This document shows positions 31,668-39,554 of a stretch of DNA of 43,764 nt, piece after piece. Each line of letters starts with the position of its first letter. Within the stretch, counting starts at the first letter, position 1. Position numbers and translations under genes: made by a program. Location: the NCBI GenBank assembly GCA_910585155.1, contig CAJUEC010000018.1:1-43764 (forward strand). Direction: 5' to 3'. The notes under the pieces were generated by a model. That model ran no database searches. It saw only the letters and a list, made by a program, of their open reading frames with translations, and was not told the origin of the DNA. Source of the stretch: an uncultured Oscillospiraceae bacterium. Lineage in GTDB: Bacteria; Bacillota; Clostridia; Oscillospirales; Oscillospiraceae.

Positions 31668-32672
31668 TCAAAAAATCTTGGTGTCCGCCCGCTGCTGGTA
31701 CAGCTCCACCACCGCCCGGGCCACCTTCCCCCCGGAGTGGCGGGCGTAGCCGCAGTCCATGTCCAGCACCGGCCGGTACACCAGCTCCGCCCCCAGCAGC
31801 TCCAGCTCCCGGCGGTCGGCCCGCATGGGCTCCGCGTCCTCGGCGGAGTAGCGCTCCAGCAGCTCCCGGCCCACCGGGTCGGAATTGCACAGGCACAGGT
31901 CCACCAGCCCCGGCCCGCCGTGCTCCAGCAGGGCGGCCACGTGGTCCTGGGCGGTCATGCCCTCCGTCTCCCCGTCCTGGGTCATGATGTTGCACACGTA
32001 GATTTTCAGCGCCGGGCTGTCCGCGATGGCCTCGGAGATGCCGTCCACCAGCAGATTGGGGATGACGCTGGTGTACAGGCTGCCCGGCCCCAGCAGAATC
32101 ACCTCCGCCGAGCGGATGGCCTCCACCGCCGCGGGCAGGGCCGGGGGGCGCTCCGGCCGCAGGCGCACGTGGTGAATGCGGCAGTTCTGCTCCTTTTTGG
32201 CGGCGAAAATCTTGGACTCCCCCCGCACGCTGGAGCCGTTTTCAAAGACCGCCTCCAGCTGCACGTTGGCGTTGGTCACCGGCAGGATGCGCCCGGTGAT
32301 GGCCAGCACCTGGCTCATCCGGGCCACCGCCTGGTCAAAGGAATCGGAGATGCCGTCCAGCGCCGCCAGCAGCAGGTTGCCGAAGGCCTGCCCCGCCAGC
32401 CGCCCGTCGGGGAAGCGGTAGGCCAGCAGCCGCTGCATCAGCGACTCGGTGTCCGCCAGCGCCTCCATGCAGCTGCGGATGTCGCCGGGCGGGGGCATCC
32501 CCAGGTCCTCCCGGAGCACCCCGGAGCCGCCGCCGTCGTCGGCCACGGTGACAATGGCGGTGAGGTTGTCGGTGTACAGCTTCAGCCCCCGCAGAATGGC
32601 GGACAGGCCGTGGCCGCCCCCCAGGGCCACCACGGCGGGGCCGCGGCGTCCTTTTCCCGCCGTCATGCTCAC
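31668..32672 (-). CDS. yvcK: YvcK/CofD-like gluconeogenesis factor
   Basis: A 334-residue YvcK protein (VVALGGGHGLSAILRGLK...TAIVTVADDGGGSGVLR...PPPGDIRSC). It binds UDP-sugars and is needed for cell shape and growth on gluconeogenic carbon sources in B. subtilis. GTG start overlaps the rapZ stop (GTGA); an ATG two codons on is an alternative. Confidence 0.94.
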   Translation of the reverse strand: MSMTAGKGRRGPAVVALGGGHGLSAILRGLKLYTDNLTAIVTVADDGGGSGVLREDLGMPPPGDIRSCMEALADTESLMQRLLAYRFPDGRLAGQAFGNLLLAALDGISDSFDQAVARMSQVLAITGRILPVTNANVQLEAVFENGSSVRGESKIFAAKKEQNCRIHHVRLRPERPPALPAAVEAIRSAEVILLGPGSLYTSVIPNLLVDGISEAIADSPALKIYVCNIMTQDGETEGMTAQDHVAALLEHGGPGLVDLCLCNSDPVGRELLERYSAEDAEPMRADRRELELLGAELVYRPVLDMDCGYARHSGGKVARAVVELYQQRADTKIF

Positions 32673-33532
32673 GCCCTCGTCATGTCCCGGTGGGTCTCGC
32701 CCGCGGCGTAGCCCAGGGACTGAATGTATTCCGCCATGGCGTGGGTCACCGCCACCGAGCGGTGCCGCCCCCCGGTGCAGCCCACGGCGACCACCAGGGC
32801 GCTCTTTCCCTCCTCCACAAAGTGGGGGAGCAGAAAGTCCATCAGCCCCCGCAGGTGCTCCAGCAGCTCCTGGGCGGTGGGGCTGGCAAAGACGTAGTCC
32901 GCCACCCCCTGGTCCAGGCCGGTGAGGGGCCTGAGCGCCTCCACATAGAAGGGGTTTGGCAGAAAACGCACGTCAAACACCAGGTCTGCCTCCAGGGGCA
33001 CGCCGTACTTGAAGCCGAAGGAGGTCACCGTCACGCTCATCTCCCCGACGCTCTTGCGGTAGGGGGCGAACATGTCCAGCACCTGCCCCCGCAGCTTCTG
33101 CACCGGCAGGGCGGTGGTGTTGATGACGCAGTCCGCCCGCCGGCGCACCGGCTCCATCACCGCCCGCTCGTGCTCCACCGCCTGGGTCAGGCCCCCCAGC
33201 TCCGCCATGAGGGGGTGGCTGCGGCGGGTCTCCTTGTACCGCTTGATGATGACGCTGTCGTCCGCGTCCACAAACAGCACCTTGTACTGGAACTCCATGG
33301 CCCGCAGGGCGTCCATGGCCTGGAAGAGGCTCTCAAAGTTCTCCCCGCCCCGGATGTCGCACACCATGGCCGCCCGCTCGTAGGAGCCCATGCCCGCCAG
33401 ACACACCTCGGCAAATTTTGGGATGAGCACCGGGGGCAGGTTGTCCACGCAGAAAAAGCCGCTGTCCTCCAAAATGGACATGACGGTGGACTTGCCCGCC
33501 CCGGACAGGCCGGATACAATCAGAAATTCCAT
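32669..33532 (-). CDS. rapZ: RapZ/YvcJ nucleotide-binding protein
   Basis: A 287-residue P-loop protein: Walker A GLSGAGKS at residues 8-15, FVDADDSVIIKRYKETRRSHPL, and the C-terminal DVRFLPNPFYV and GCTGGRHRSVAVTHAM segments. In Escherichia coli RapZ is an RNA-binding adaptor for GlmZ decay and glucosamine sensing; in B. subtilis YvcJ is a GTPase affecting competence. ATG with GGGAGAAG upstream overlaps murB by 13 nt. Confidence 0.94.
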   Translation of the reverse strand: MEFLIVSGLSGAGKSTVMSILEDSGFFCVDNLPPVLIPKFAEVCLAGMGSYERAAMVCDIRGGENFESLFQAMDALRAMEFQYKVLFVDADDSVIIKRYKETRRSHPLMAELGGLTQAVEHERAVMEPVRRRADCVINTTALPVQKLRGQVLDMFAPYRKSVGEMSVTVTSFGFKYGVPLEADLVFDVRFLPNPFYVEALRPLTGLDQGVADYVFASPTAQELLEHLRGLMDFLLPHFVEEGKSALVVAVGCTGGRHRSVAVTHAMAEYIQSLGYAAGETHRDMTRA

Positions 33533-34491
33533 TCTTCTCCCTCCATTCCCAGATAGCGGACCTCGGGCTCCAGGGTGACGCCCGTCTCCCGGAGCACCCG
33601 CTCCCGCACCTGGGCCATCAGCTCCACGATGTCGCCGCAGGTGGCCCCGCCCCGGTTGACCACAAAGCCGGCGTGCTTCTCCGACACCTGGGCCCCGCCC
33701 ACGGTGAGGCCCTTCAGGCCGCACCGGTCGATGAGGGCGGCGGCGTAGACAGGCTGGCCGTCCGCCGGGGCGGGCCGCTTGAAGGCGGACCCGGCGCTGG
33801 GGTATTCCAACGGCTGCTTCTCCCGGCGGCGGGCGGCGAAGTCGTCCATTTTGGCCTTGATCTCCGCCGGGTCGCCGGGTTTCAAACTGAAGCAGGCCCG
33901 CAGGATGAAGTCGTCTCCCCCCTGGAACTGGCTGTGGCGGTAGGAGAATTCGGGGTCCACATGCTCCCGCACCAATTCCTGGTCGGGACAGCTCACAGAG
34001 GACACGCTGGAGATCACCTGGCCCATCTCTCCTCCATAGGCCCCGGCGTTCATGTACGCGCCGCCCCCCACGCTGCCGGGGATGCCGTGGGCGAACTCCA
34101 GCCCCGTCAGCCCGCACTCCAGGGCGAAATTGGCCAGCCGGGCCAGGGATACGCCGCTCCCGGCCAAAATGGTCCGATGGCCGGGCCGCTCCCCCTCCGG
34201 CAGCAGCTCCAGGCGGCTGAGGCCGTCGCAGGACTTCATCACCAGCAGGTCCGCCCCCCCGTCGCTCACCAGCAGGTTGCTACCCTTTCCCATAAAAAAG
34301 GGCTTTATGCCGAATTCCATCGCGGCCACGGACAAAACCCGCTGTACCTCCTCCTCGTTTTTGGGCAGGGCCATGATGGGCACCGCCCCCCCCACCCGGA
34401 AGGTGGTGTGGCGGCTCATGGGCTCGTCCCGGCGCAGCTCCAGGCCGGGGGCTTCCGCCCGGAGGCGGTCATACAGGGCGTTCCAGTTCAT
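33520..34491 (-). CDS. murB: UDP-N-acetylenolpyruvoylglucosamine reductase MurB
   Basis: A 323-residue FAD-dependent reductase for the second step of UDP-MurNAc synthesis, the step after MurA. FAD-binding segments MGKGSNLLVSDGG and AHGIPGSVGGGAYMNAGAYGGEMG and the C-terminal YPSAGSAFKRP...CGLKGLTVGGAQVSEKHAGFVVN are clear. The start at 34491 has GGGAGG 8 nt upstream. An in-frame ATG at 34554 would add 21 residues encoded by the adjacent inverted repeat and is unlikely. Confidence 0.95.
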   Translation of the reverse strand: MNWNALYDRLRAEAPGLELRRDEPMSRHTTFRVGGAVPIMALPKNEEEVQRVLSVAAMEFGIKPFFMGKGSNLLVSDGGADLLVMKSCDGLSRLELLPEGERPGHRTILAGSGVSLARLANFALECGLTGLEFAHGIPGSVGGGAYMNAGAYGGEMGQVISSVSSVSCPDQELVREHVDPEFSYRHSQFQGGDDFILRACFSLKPGDPAEIKAKMDDFAARRREKQPLEYPSAGSAFKRPAPADGQPVYAAALIDRCGLKGLTVGGAQVSEKHAGFVVNRGGATCGDIVELMAQVRERVLRETGVTLEPEVRYLGMEGEEWNF

Positions 34492-34536
34492 CTTGGCGGC
34501 CTCCCGGAAAATGGTTTTATTTTGGAAATACAGGTT

Positions 34537-34589
34537 TTTAGAACCTGTATTCACAACCTCAAACGCCGGCTGTGAATACAGGTTCTTAG
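34537..34589. repeat. Inverted repeat AGAACCTGTATTCACA...TGTGAATACAGGTTCT
   Basis: A 16-bp perfect inverted repeat around an about 15-bp loop (ACCTCAAACGCCGGC), immediately upstream of murB. The same arm-plus-loop unit occurs at 19,289-19,319, which marks it as a dispersed repeat rather than a murB-specific operator. Confidence 0.7.
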
Positions 34590-34670
34590 TTTACCACATT
34601 TTTCTCGCCATGAGAATAGACTTCACAAAAATTTAAAAAGCGGCGCGGCTGCCGCCGCGCCGCCCGCCCA

Positions 34671-35057
34671 TTACAGGCAGCAGTTCTTGTTGTCCTGGCA
34701 TCCCTCCGGCGGGGCGATGGTGTTGGGGGGGAAGAACTCCTCCACCGGGAACTGCACCTGGCGGAAGATGGCGCAGGGGTCCTCCTGGACGCCGCCGCCG
34801 GCGGTGCACTCCTTGCTGGGCATGCAGTAGTCGTAGGCGGGGATGAGCAGCTGGCTGTCCCGCTCCAGGCGGATGATGGAGAACTGGCCCAGGGTGACGT
34901 ACACCCGCCGGCCCTCGCCGCCCATGTTCAGCTCCCCGGGGAAGCACCCGGCGATGCCCGCGGGCACCTCCGCCCCGTCGCCGCAGGGGCACACCGGCTG
35001 CTCGCAGGGGTCGGCCAGGCGCATGGACAGGATGATGGGGTCTACGGAGTTTGTCAT
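34671..35057 (-). CDS. Cysteine-rich conserved-type protein, 5' end displaced by mobile element
   Basis: A 128-residue protein (MTNSVDPIILSMRLADPCEQPVCPCGDG...VYVTLGQFSIIRLERDSQLLIPAYDYCMPSKEC...NKNCCL) with about ten cysteines in CxxxxCxC and CC contexts. No known family is assigned. The ATG overlaps the serine recombinase stop (ATGA) and lacks a good ribosome-binding site, so the element seems to have inserted at the original 5' end. The native start and promoter are missing, and expression may now depend on read-through from the recombinase gene. Confidence 0.7.
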   Translation of the reverse strand: MTNSVDPIILSMRLADPCEQPVCPCGDGAEVPAGIAGCFPGELNMGGEGRRVYVTLGQFSIIRLERDSQLLIPAYDYCMPSKECTAGGGVQEDPCAIFRQVQFPVEEFFPPNTIAPPEGCQDNKNCCL

Positions 35058-36589
35058 TGACACCAACTTGGAAGGTTTTGGCTCGCATTCAAATCTTCTA
35101 ACTTTTTCAAGATAATTCGAACTGTTCCATCCTTATTTACACTAATACGATCTATTATTTTACGCAAATCAAGATTAGTCGCCGTTTCCAGCGCCAGAAA
35201 CCGTTCGATCTCTATTTTGTACGATTTGACCAAATTTTCGTGATTTTTCTGAACGGCAGCGGATCGCTGCAGGCGCTTCAAGCTGTCATCCAGTTCGGAT
35301 AGTTCCTTGGTGATCTGCGCCGTCTTAGCTTTCAGTTCGGCCATCGTCATGACATCGTTCGCGTACATTTCCTGGTAGCGTGACTTCTTGGCCAACAGAC
35401 GTTTCCGCTTCTTTTCAACGTCCTCCACTTTGATCTCGTCCTGTGCACTGGAACGGCGTCTGTTTACCTCTGACAGGATTCCTTGGACGAAGCGGCCTTT
35501 ATCCTGAATCAGTGAACTGAAATAGTCTCGAATCTCAGCAAGCAGATCCGCTTCCTCGATTTTGACGAGGTTATCGCATTGCTCCGCAGTATACTGGCTG
35601 TTAGTCGAACAGATCCAGTATTCCCGGGTATTGACATAGGTGTACTTTCTCCTGCAAAAAGACTTCCCACAATGCTCGCATTTGATCAATGTGCTGAACA
35701 GGTGTTTCGAACTGTACCTCGAATCCGTGTTGTGCCCATCAAACGTTTTGTACTTCGTACGCCGTTCTTCCATCTGAATCTGCACACGCAGAAACTCATC
35801 CATTGTGATGATCGCCCAATCCGGCCGGTCATGGTGAAAGTTCTGCTCCGCCGGAAGCCGTATCTGATGTCCGGTCAGAAAGTCCTCAATTTCGTACTTG
35901 TTGTTCACATAGTGGCCGCAGTAGATCGGATTTGTCAGCACGCGCCTGACACCGCGAGGGTTCCATTCACAGCCGAATTTTGTTTTGGCCCCATCCGCGT
36001 TCAGGGCCAAACTGATACCCCGGCAGCCAGCGCCTTCCTTTAGGTACAGACGGAAGATTGTTCGAACCACTTCGGCCTCTACAGGATTGACTTGAAGGGT
36101 GAAGTTATCCATACGGTCATAGCCAAAGATCCGTTGGGGCACCCTGCCTTTCTTTGCGTTGATCTTCTTTCCCCACTTGACCCGCTTAGACAGGTTTCCG
36201 CTCTCCTCCTGGGCCATGGCACCGAAAATCGTCAAGATGAACTCGCTGTCGCCCAACGATGTCATGTTGGCGGTGAGAAAGATCACATTCACTCCAATGG
36301 ATTTCAGTACACGGATGCTTTGCAGAAAATCCACCGTATTGCGGGCCACGCGGGAGATATCCTTTACCACGACCATCTCAAAGAGGCCCATCTGCGCGTC
36401 CTGCATCAGCCGCTGGAACTCAACGCGCTTCTTGAGGCTCGTCCCGCTGATTCCCTCATCGGCATACAGCCGGAACAATTCATAGCCGTTTTTCTTCGTG
36501 TACTCCAGGAAAAACTCCTTCTGATGCACTAAACTGTCCTTCTGTTCCTCCCGATCAGTTGACACGCGGCAATATGCTGCTATTCTCAT
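35054..36589 (-). CDS. Large serine recombinase (site-specific integrase)
   Basis: A 511-residue recombinase: resolvase catalytic domain (about 1-145; YCRVST with Ser10 as nucleophile, DEGISGTSLKKR, VVVKDISRVARN), recombinase domain (about 165-270), zinc ribbon (CEHCGKSF...WICSTNSQYTAEQCDN) and a long coiled coil (about 370-450). It excises and integrates the element without needing a tRNA target. It is the terminal gene of the element, next to the attachment site, as is usual. Codon use is clearly less GC-biased than that of the host genes. Confidence 0.93.
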   Translation of the reverse strand: MRIAAYCRVSTDREEQKDSLVHQKEFFLEYTKKNGYELFRLYADEGISGTSLKKRVEFQRLMQDAQMGLFEMVVVKDISRVARNTVDFLQSIRVLKSIGVNVIFLTANMTSLGDSEFILTIFGAMAQEESGNLSKRVKWGKKINAKKGRVPQRIFGYDRMDNFTLQVNPVEAEVVRTIFRLYLKEGAGCRGISLALNADGAKTKFGCEWNPRGVRRVLTNPIYCGHYVNNKYEIEDFLTGHQIRLPAEQNFHHDRPDWAIITMDEFLRVQIQMEERRTKYKTFDGHNTDSRYSSKHLFSTLIKCEHCGKSFCRRKYTYVNTREYWICSTNSQYTAEQCDNLVKIEEADLLAEIRDYFSSLIQDKGRFVQGILSEVNRRRSSAQDEIKVEDVEKKRKRLLAKKSRYQEMYANDVMTMAELKAKTAQITKELSELDDSLKRLQRSAAVQKNHENLVKSYKIEIERFLALETATNLDLRKIIDRISVNKDGTVRIILKKLEDLNASQNLPSWCQ

Positions 36590-36711
36590 TGGCTGCTCCT
36601 TTCATCAGCCAACCTATATCCATGCTTATTCTACAGCAAATAGCAAAAAGATGCAAGAAAATCAAATATTTCTTTGCACAAAGGATATAGGAGGGAGTTA
36701 CTGTTTGACAT

Positions 36712-36834
36712 TCAATTTCTTGACTTAATGGCAAACAGCTTTTCAGCGATCATCCTTTTCAACACTTTTTGTACTTCGCATGGTGTATTGGGATCAACAA
36801 CTGTGTACTTCACTTTCGGGCGATCTTGCTTCAT
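36712..36834 (-). CDS. Small recombinase-associated ORF (40 residues)
   Basis: MKQDRPKVKYTVVDPNTPCE... ending FAIKSRN, with an ideal GGAGGTG site before the ATG. Short ORFs with VDPNTP...EVxxVLK patterns are often found just upstream of serine recombinases in clostridial mobile elements; a role as excision accessory factor is inference only. Confidence 0.6.
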   Translation of the reverse strand: MKQDRPKVKYTVVDPNTPCEVQKVLKRMIAEKLFAIKSRN

Positions 36835-37344
36835 TCCACACCTCCTCTCTTGATTCGATGATTAACAGCAGTCCGTACTGTGCACACCTACGTTCTATGA
36901 TAGTTCTAAGCTGAAAATAACTTTTATAAGATGGAGTTACCCCTGTAACCGGCCCACTTCCTGCGCTCTCGATTTAGACCGTGTATTTTCAGGTAGCGCT
37001 GTGCGCTGGTTCCACGGCGGGCGTGCCGATGCACACTATCCGTCGCTCCTGTATGACTGCCGGAACAGGGTATGGGCTCACGCCATTTATCAAGGTGCAA
37101 GAGCTTTGGGGGCTTCTATAAAATAAATATCAGCTGAACATCCATTTTTTGCGAAAAGCAAAAATTTGAAAATATTTTTTAACACAAAATATACGGATAT
37201 CGAATTGACAACCACAATATATTGTGATATCATTCTTTTGTAATTGATTCTATGTGCGTTTCTTCCCCTTTGCGGGAGGGCAGGCTGGGCACTATCAGCC
37301 TGGGAGCGATAGGTTTCGCATTGCACACATTTGCAGTACGTCGG
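36835..37344. other. AT-rich spacer with a possible coding remnant
   Basis: About 0.5 kb without a confident gene. A plus-strand frame without a start, ending at 37126 (AVRWFHGGRADAHYPSLLYD...AIYQGARALGAS), has protein-like composition and could be the tail of a decayed gene. The rest is AT-rich and may hold promoters for the recombinase or for the RNA-like segment to the right. Confidence 0.3.
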
Positions 37345-37569
37345 CCCTGTGCAGTCACAGGGTAAAACACGGAGGCGTATCTGGGCTTTGCATGATCGTC
37401 AGCGGGAGGAGTCTGCCCATTTTCGGCGGCATTCGCTGACGGTCTTGTTTTCTTTCAACATCAGGGGAACACTCCCCGACGCGTAAAGCGGGAACGACTG
37501 AAGCCAACCCACAAGAGGGAGGCGGAGCCGGCAATGCCGGTCGTTCAGTCATTCCCGCTTTTTTGTTTT
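37345..37569 (+). ncRNA. Structured, probably non-coding RNA segment
   Basis: Three strong hairpins in about 220 nt: CCCTGTG-CAGT-CACAGGG (37345-37362); GATCGTCAGCG...CGCTGACGGTC (37394-37444) followed by TTGTTTTCTTT; and a 18-bp stem AAAGCGGGAACGACTGAA...TTCAGTCATTCCCGCTTT (37485-37561, one G-U pair) with an internal GCCGGC/GCCGGT hairpin, followed by TTTTGTTTT. No convincing ORF overlaps. The two terminator-like ends suggest a small RNA or a leader controlling the ORF at 37624. No known Rfam class was recognised. Confidence 0.45.
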
Positions 37570-37623
37570 GCCCAAATGCCGAAAGGCTTTGAGGATATAT
37601 CAAAAGACGAAAGGAGCGAAAAC

Positions 37624-37782
37624 ATGAAGTATCACGCAGTTTGGAAGCCCGGAGGCCGTGCACGCCGCGGTATGGGCTCCATGAAGTCGGGGCGCAGGCA
37701 GTTCCAAGCCCTCAAACCCAGAGGGACCATCCCCGGGAAGGGAGCGAAACACCTTGAACAGAGTACAAAGAAGGCCGCCTAA
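37624..37782 (+). CDS. Small basic protein (52 residues), function unknown
   Basis: MKYHAVWKPGGRARRGMGSM...KKAA, strongly basic (Lys/Arg) with AAAGGAGC upstream of the ATG. It partly overlaps the start of the YqaJ remnant that follows. No family recognised. Confidence 0.5.
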   Translation: MKYHAVWKPGGRARRGMGSMKSGRRQFQALKPRGTIPGKGAKHLEQSTKKAA

Positions 37783-37930
37783 CGTACTCACCCCCACCAA
37801 CGGGCTTTCCCGAGAAGAGTGGTTGGCGTTTCGCCGCCAGGGCATCGGCGGCAGTGACGCAGCGGCCGTGTTGGGCATCTCACCCTTCCGAACTGGAGTA
37901 GACCTCAAATCGGACTGGTATGCCCCTTAA
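37754..37930 (+). pseudogene. Truncated YqaJ-like viral recombinase
   Basis: A 58-residue frame with the N-terminal motif of YqaJ/lambda-exonuclease-like recombinases: LTPTNGLSREEWLAFRRQGIG then GSDAAAVLGISPFRT. The catalytic core (about 200 more residues) is missing; the frame ends at TAA shortly after the motif. This is a remnant of a phage recombination gene inside the element. Confidence 0.7.
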
Positions 37931-37935
37931 AATGA

Positions 37936-37977
37936 AAAGGACTGCCAAACTGTATGAATACAGTCTGACAGTCCTTT
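37936..37977. terminator. Bidirectional hairpin terminator
   Basis: AAAGGACTG...CAGTCCTTT with inner ACTGTAT/ATACAGT pairing, between the YqaJ remnant and the convergent toxin gene. Confidence 0.7.
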
Positions 37978-38007
37978 GAGATTTGTCCCCACAGTCTGCG
38001 GGAACGG

Positions 38008-38439
38008 TCATTCTTCTTCGGTGCCCTCCTCGATCCGTGCCAAAAATGCGGACGGCGAGTAAACTTGGACAGGGGATCTTTCATAGTCTTTGAGGTTCCG
38101 GGTCACGATACAGTCCACGCCGCAGCGCAGGGCAGTCTCCACCATCATGGCGTCCTCATAGTCTGTAAGCTCGGACGAGATCGCCCGCCGGCAGTCCATC
38201 CCGGCGGTGTCCAGCAGCTCGAACAGGTTGAACAGGGTGCTCAGCACACGCCGGGTCTCACGGTCATTGTGGGTATGCCGGTGGGTGATGTAGTAGATAT
38301 CCGCCGCAGATTTTGCGGTGAGGAAGCCCATGACGCGCTTGTTTGCCACAGCGAGGAATATTTGCTGGGCGTCCTCTGCAAAGGGCTCCCGGGCCTGGAG
38401 CGCGTCGATCACGATACAGGTGTCGATCAGCGCCCTCAT
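38008..38439 (-). CDS. PIN-domain toxin (VapC-like)
   Basis: A 143-residue PIN-domain ribonuclease: first acidic motif LIDTCIVIDAL (Asp6), a central acidic pair in SSELTDYEDAMMVETA and the conserved IVTRNLKDY. Such toxins cut RNA and are blocked by the antitoxin encoded just upstream (ATGA overlap). Probably an addiction module stabilising the mobile element. Confidence 0.85.
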   Translation of the reverse strand: MRALIDTCIVIDALQAREPFAEDAQQIFLAVANKRVMGFLTAKSAADIYYITHRHTHNDRETRRVLSTLFNLFELLDTAGMDCRRAISSELTDYEDAMMVETALRCGVDCIVTRNLKDYERSPVQVYSPSAFLARIEEGTEEE

Positions 38440-38651
38440 ATCTGATCCAGCCTTTCCTCGCGGGCCTGCTCCACAGTTATGTCAGGGGGAAGGATGCCAA
38501 ACAGGGATTTGGCCATATCTACCCGGTCCTGAAAGGGGTTGGACAGCTTGGCCACCACCGTGCCGTTGCGGGTGATGTAGATGTCCTCCTTACTGGACAA
38601 CGCCAGATATTTACCTAGGTTCTTTTTCAACTCTGTCGCGGTGATAGACAT
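38436..38651 (-). CDS. Phd/YefM-family antitoxin
   Basis: A 71-residue antitoxin (MSITATELKKNLGKYLALSSKEDIYITRNGTVVAKLSNP): Phd/YefM DNA-binding domain followed by a toxin-binding tail. Start chosen at the ATG with AAAGGAG upstream. Expected to repress its own promoter, where two TCGCACGA repeats lie. Confidence 0.87.
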   Translation of the reverse strand: MSITATELKKNLGKYLALSSKEDIYITRNGTVVAKLSNPFQDRVDMAKSLFGILPPDITVEQAREERLDQI

Positions 38652-38690
38652 ATAGCAGAACTCCTTTCGCTCACAGGTGGTTTCACCTAT

Positions 38691-38732
38691 AGTATATGTC
38701 AATCGTGCGATTTAATCAAGCGATTCGTGCGA
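38691..38732 (-). promoter_or_regulatory. Toxin-antitoxin promoter with operator repeats
   Basis: Minus strand TTGATT (38714-38719), 17-bp spacer, TATACT (38691-38696). Two direct repeats of TCGCACGA at 38703-38710 and 38725-38732, 22 bp apart (two helical turns), flank the -35 box. Confidence 0.65.
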
Positions 38733-38889
38733 AATTTTTCGATGAATCCTGATCACAACGTACTACAGCTACCACTCGCCAGTTTTCCGGCTGTGGCTGT
38801 CCCGCCCGCACCCTATCCAGCAGGGTGCGCTTCCTACAGACGGCGTACCGTATCCAGCGGCGGTTTGTCTTTCTCTCCAGCGCGAACAT
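38716..38889 (-). CDS. Small protein (57 residues), function unknown
   Basis: MFALERKTNRRWIRYAVCRK... ending KNFARIA, basic, with GGGGGAGG before the ATG and only 2 nt after the upstream gene's stop, so it is the last gene of the lipoprotein operon. Its 3' end lies within the toxin-antitoxin promoter region. No family recognised. Confidence 0.6.
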   Translation of the reverse strand: MFALERKTNRRWIRYAVCRKRTLLDRVRAGQPQPENWRVVAVVRCDQDSSKNFARIA

Positions 38890-38891
38890 GG

Positions 38892-39554
38892 CTATGCCTC
38901 CCCCAACTGTGCCCGGAGGAACTGCTCCAGCGCCGCCATGTTGTTCATATACTGCGGCAGGAAGGGTTCGTCCAAGTCATAGTTATAGTAGCGGTAATGC
39001 AGGATCTGGAACAGACCGGCCTTGTTCTCGTTGAAATTGACGCCTCGGAGCAGACAGCTCAGCTTGGGCAGCACAGCCGCCTCAGCAGTCATGATCCCAC
39101 GGCGCTCCTTGGAAAAATTATCGTAGAGCCAGTCCTTTACCAGTACCTTACCGCCGGCAAAGTGGCTGGCATGGCTGTCCATACACTGGAACACCTCATA
39201 GGCTTTCCCTCGCTCTCCCGGGCAGGCGAAAAACGGGTAGATTCGGCACATATGTGGTCTGCCCGCGTAGACGGAACAGCGGCCATCCTTCAAAAAGGCA
39301 CAGGCGTGGTCATCCTCCACGGTGTTCATCAGGTAGATGGGCAGGCAGCCCTCCAGCAGATCAGTGTGGGCATACCGCTCACAAACATCATGGGTGGAAG
39401 CGGCCATCCCCTGTTTTCGGAGACAACGTGCCAGGTCATAGGCATCCAGGGGTTCCAGCATGAGCCGATCCTCCAAGTCCCGGCAGCAGTCGGCGCATTG
39501 GCGGCATCGGAAGCATGCCCAATCCTTGGGACGGACACGATTTAGAGTGCTCAT
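38892..39554 (-). CDS. YkgJ-family cysteine cluster protein
   Basis: A 220-residue protein with the zinc/iron-chelating cysteine cluster: CFRCRQCADCC near residue 15, CAFLKDGRCSVYAGRPHMCRIYPFF near 88, and further Cys/His. YkgJ-type domains are predicted metal-binding, sometimes linked to flagellin lysine methylation or metal uptake; the role here is unknown. AAAGGAG upstream of the ATG, which overlaps the pentapeptide gene stop. Confidence 0.85.
   Translation of the reverse strand: MSTLNRVRPKDWACFRCRQCADCCRDLEDRLMLEPLDAYDLARCLRKQGMAASTHDVCERYAHTDLLEGCLPIYLMNTVEDDHACAFLKDGRCSVYAGRPHMCRIYPFFACPGERGKAYEVFQCMDSHASHFAGGKVLVKDWLYDNFSKERRGIMTAEAAVLPKLSCLLRGVNFNENKAGLFQILHYRYYNYDLDEPFLPQYMNNMAALEQFLRAQLGEA

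Noticed and set aside
27218..31987. Very long open frame on the plus strand opposite dnaE and whiA
   Set aside because: It is antisense to clear genes, has low-complexity His/Gly/Val-rich composition, and results from the GC-rich third positions of the real genes.
34492..34554. Upstream in-frame ATG extending MurB by 21 residues
   Set aside because: The extension is encoded by a dispersed inverted repeat and lacks an RBS; the ATG at 34491 has GGGAGG upstream.
35000..35100. Search for a tRNA 3' end as attachment site of the mobile element
   Set aside because: No tRNA-like sequence at the junction; a large serine recombinase does not need one.
37090..37326. Minus-strand frame of 78 codons
   Set aside because: No RBS, poor codon use, overlaps AT-rich non-coding sequence, no recognisable motif.
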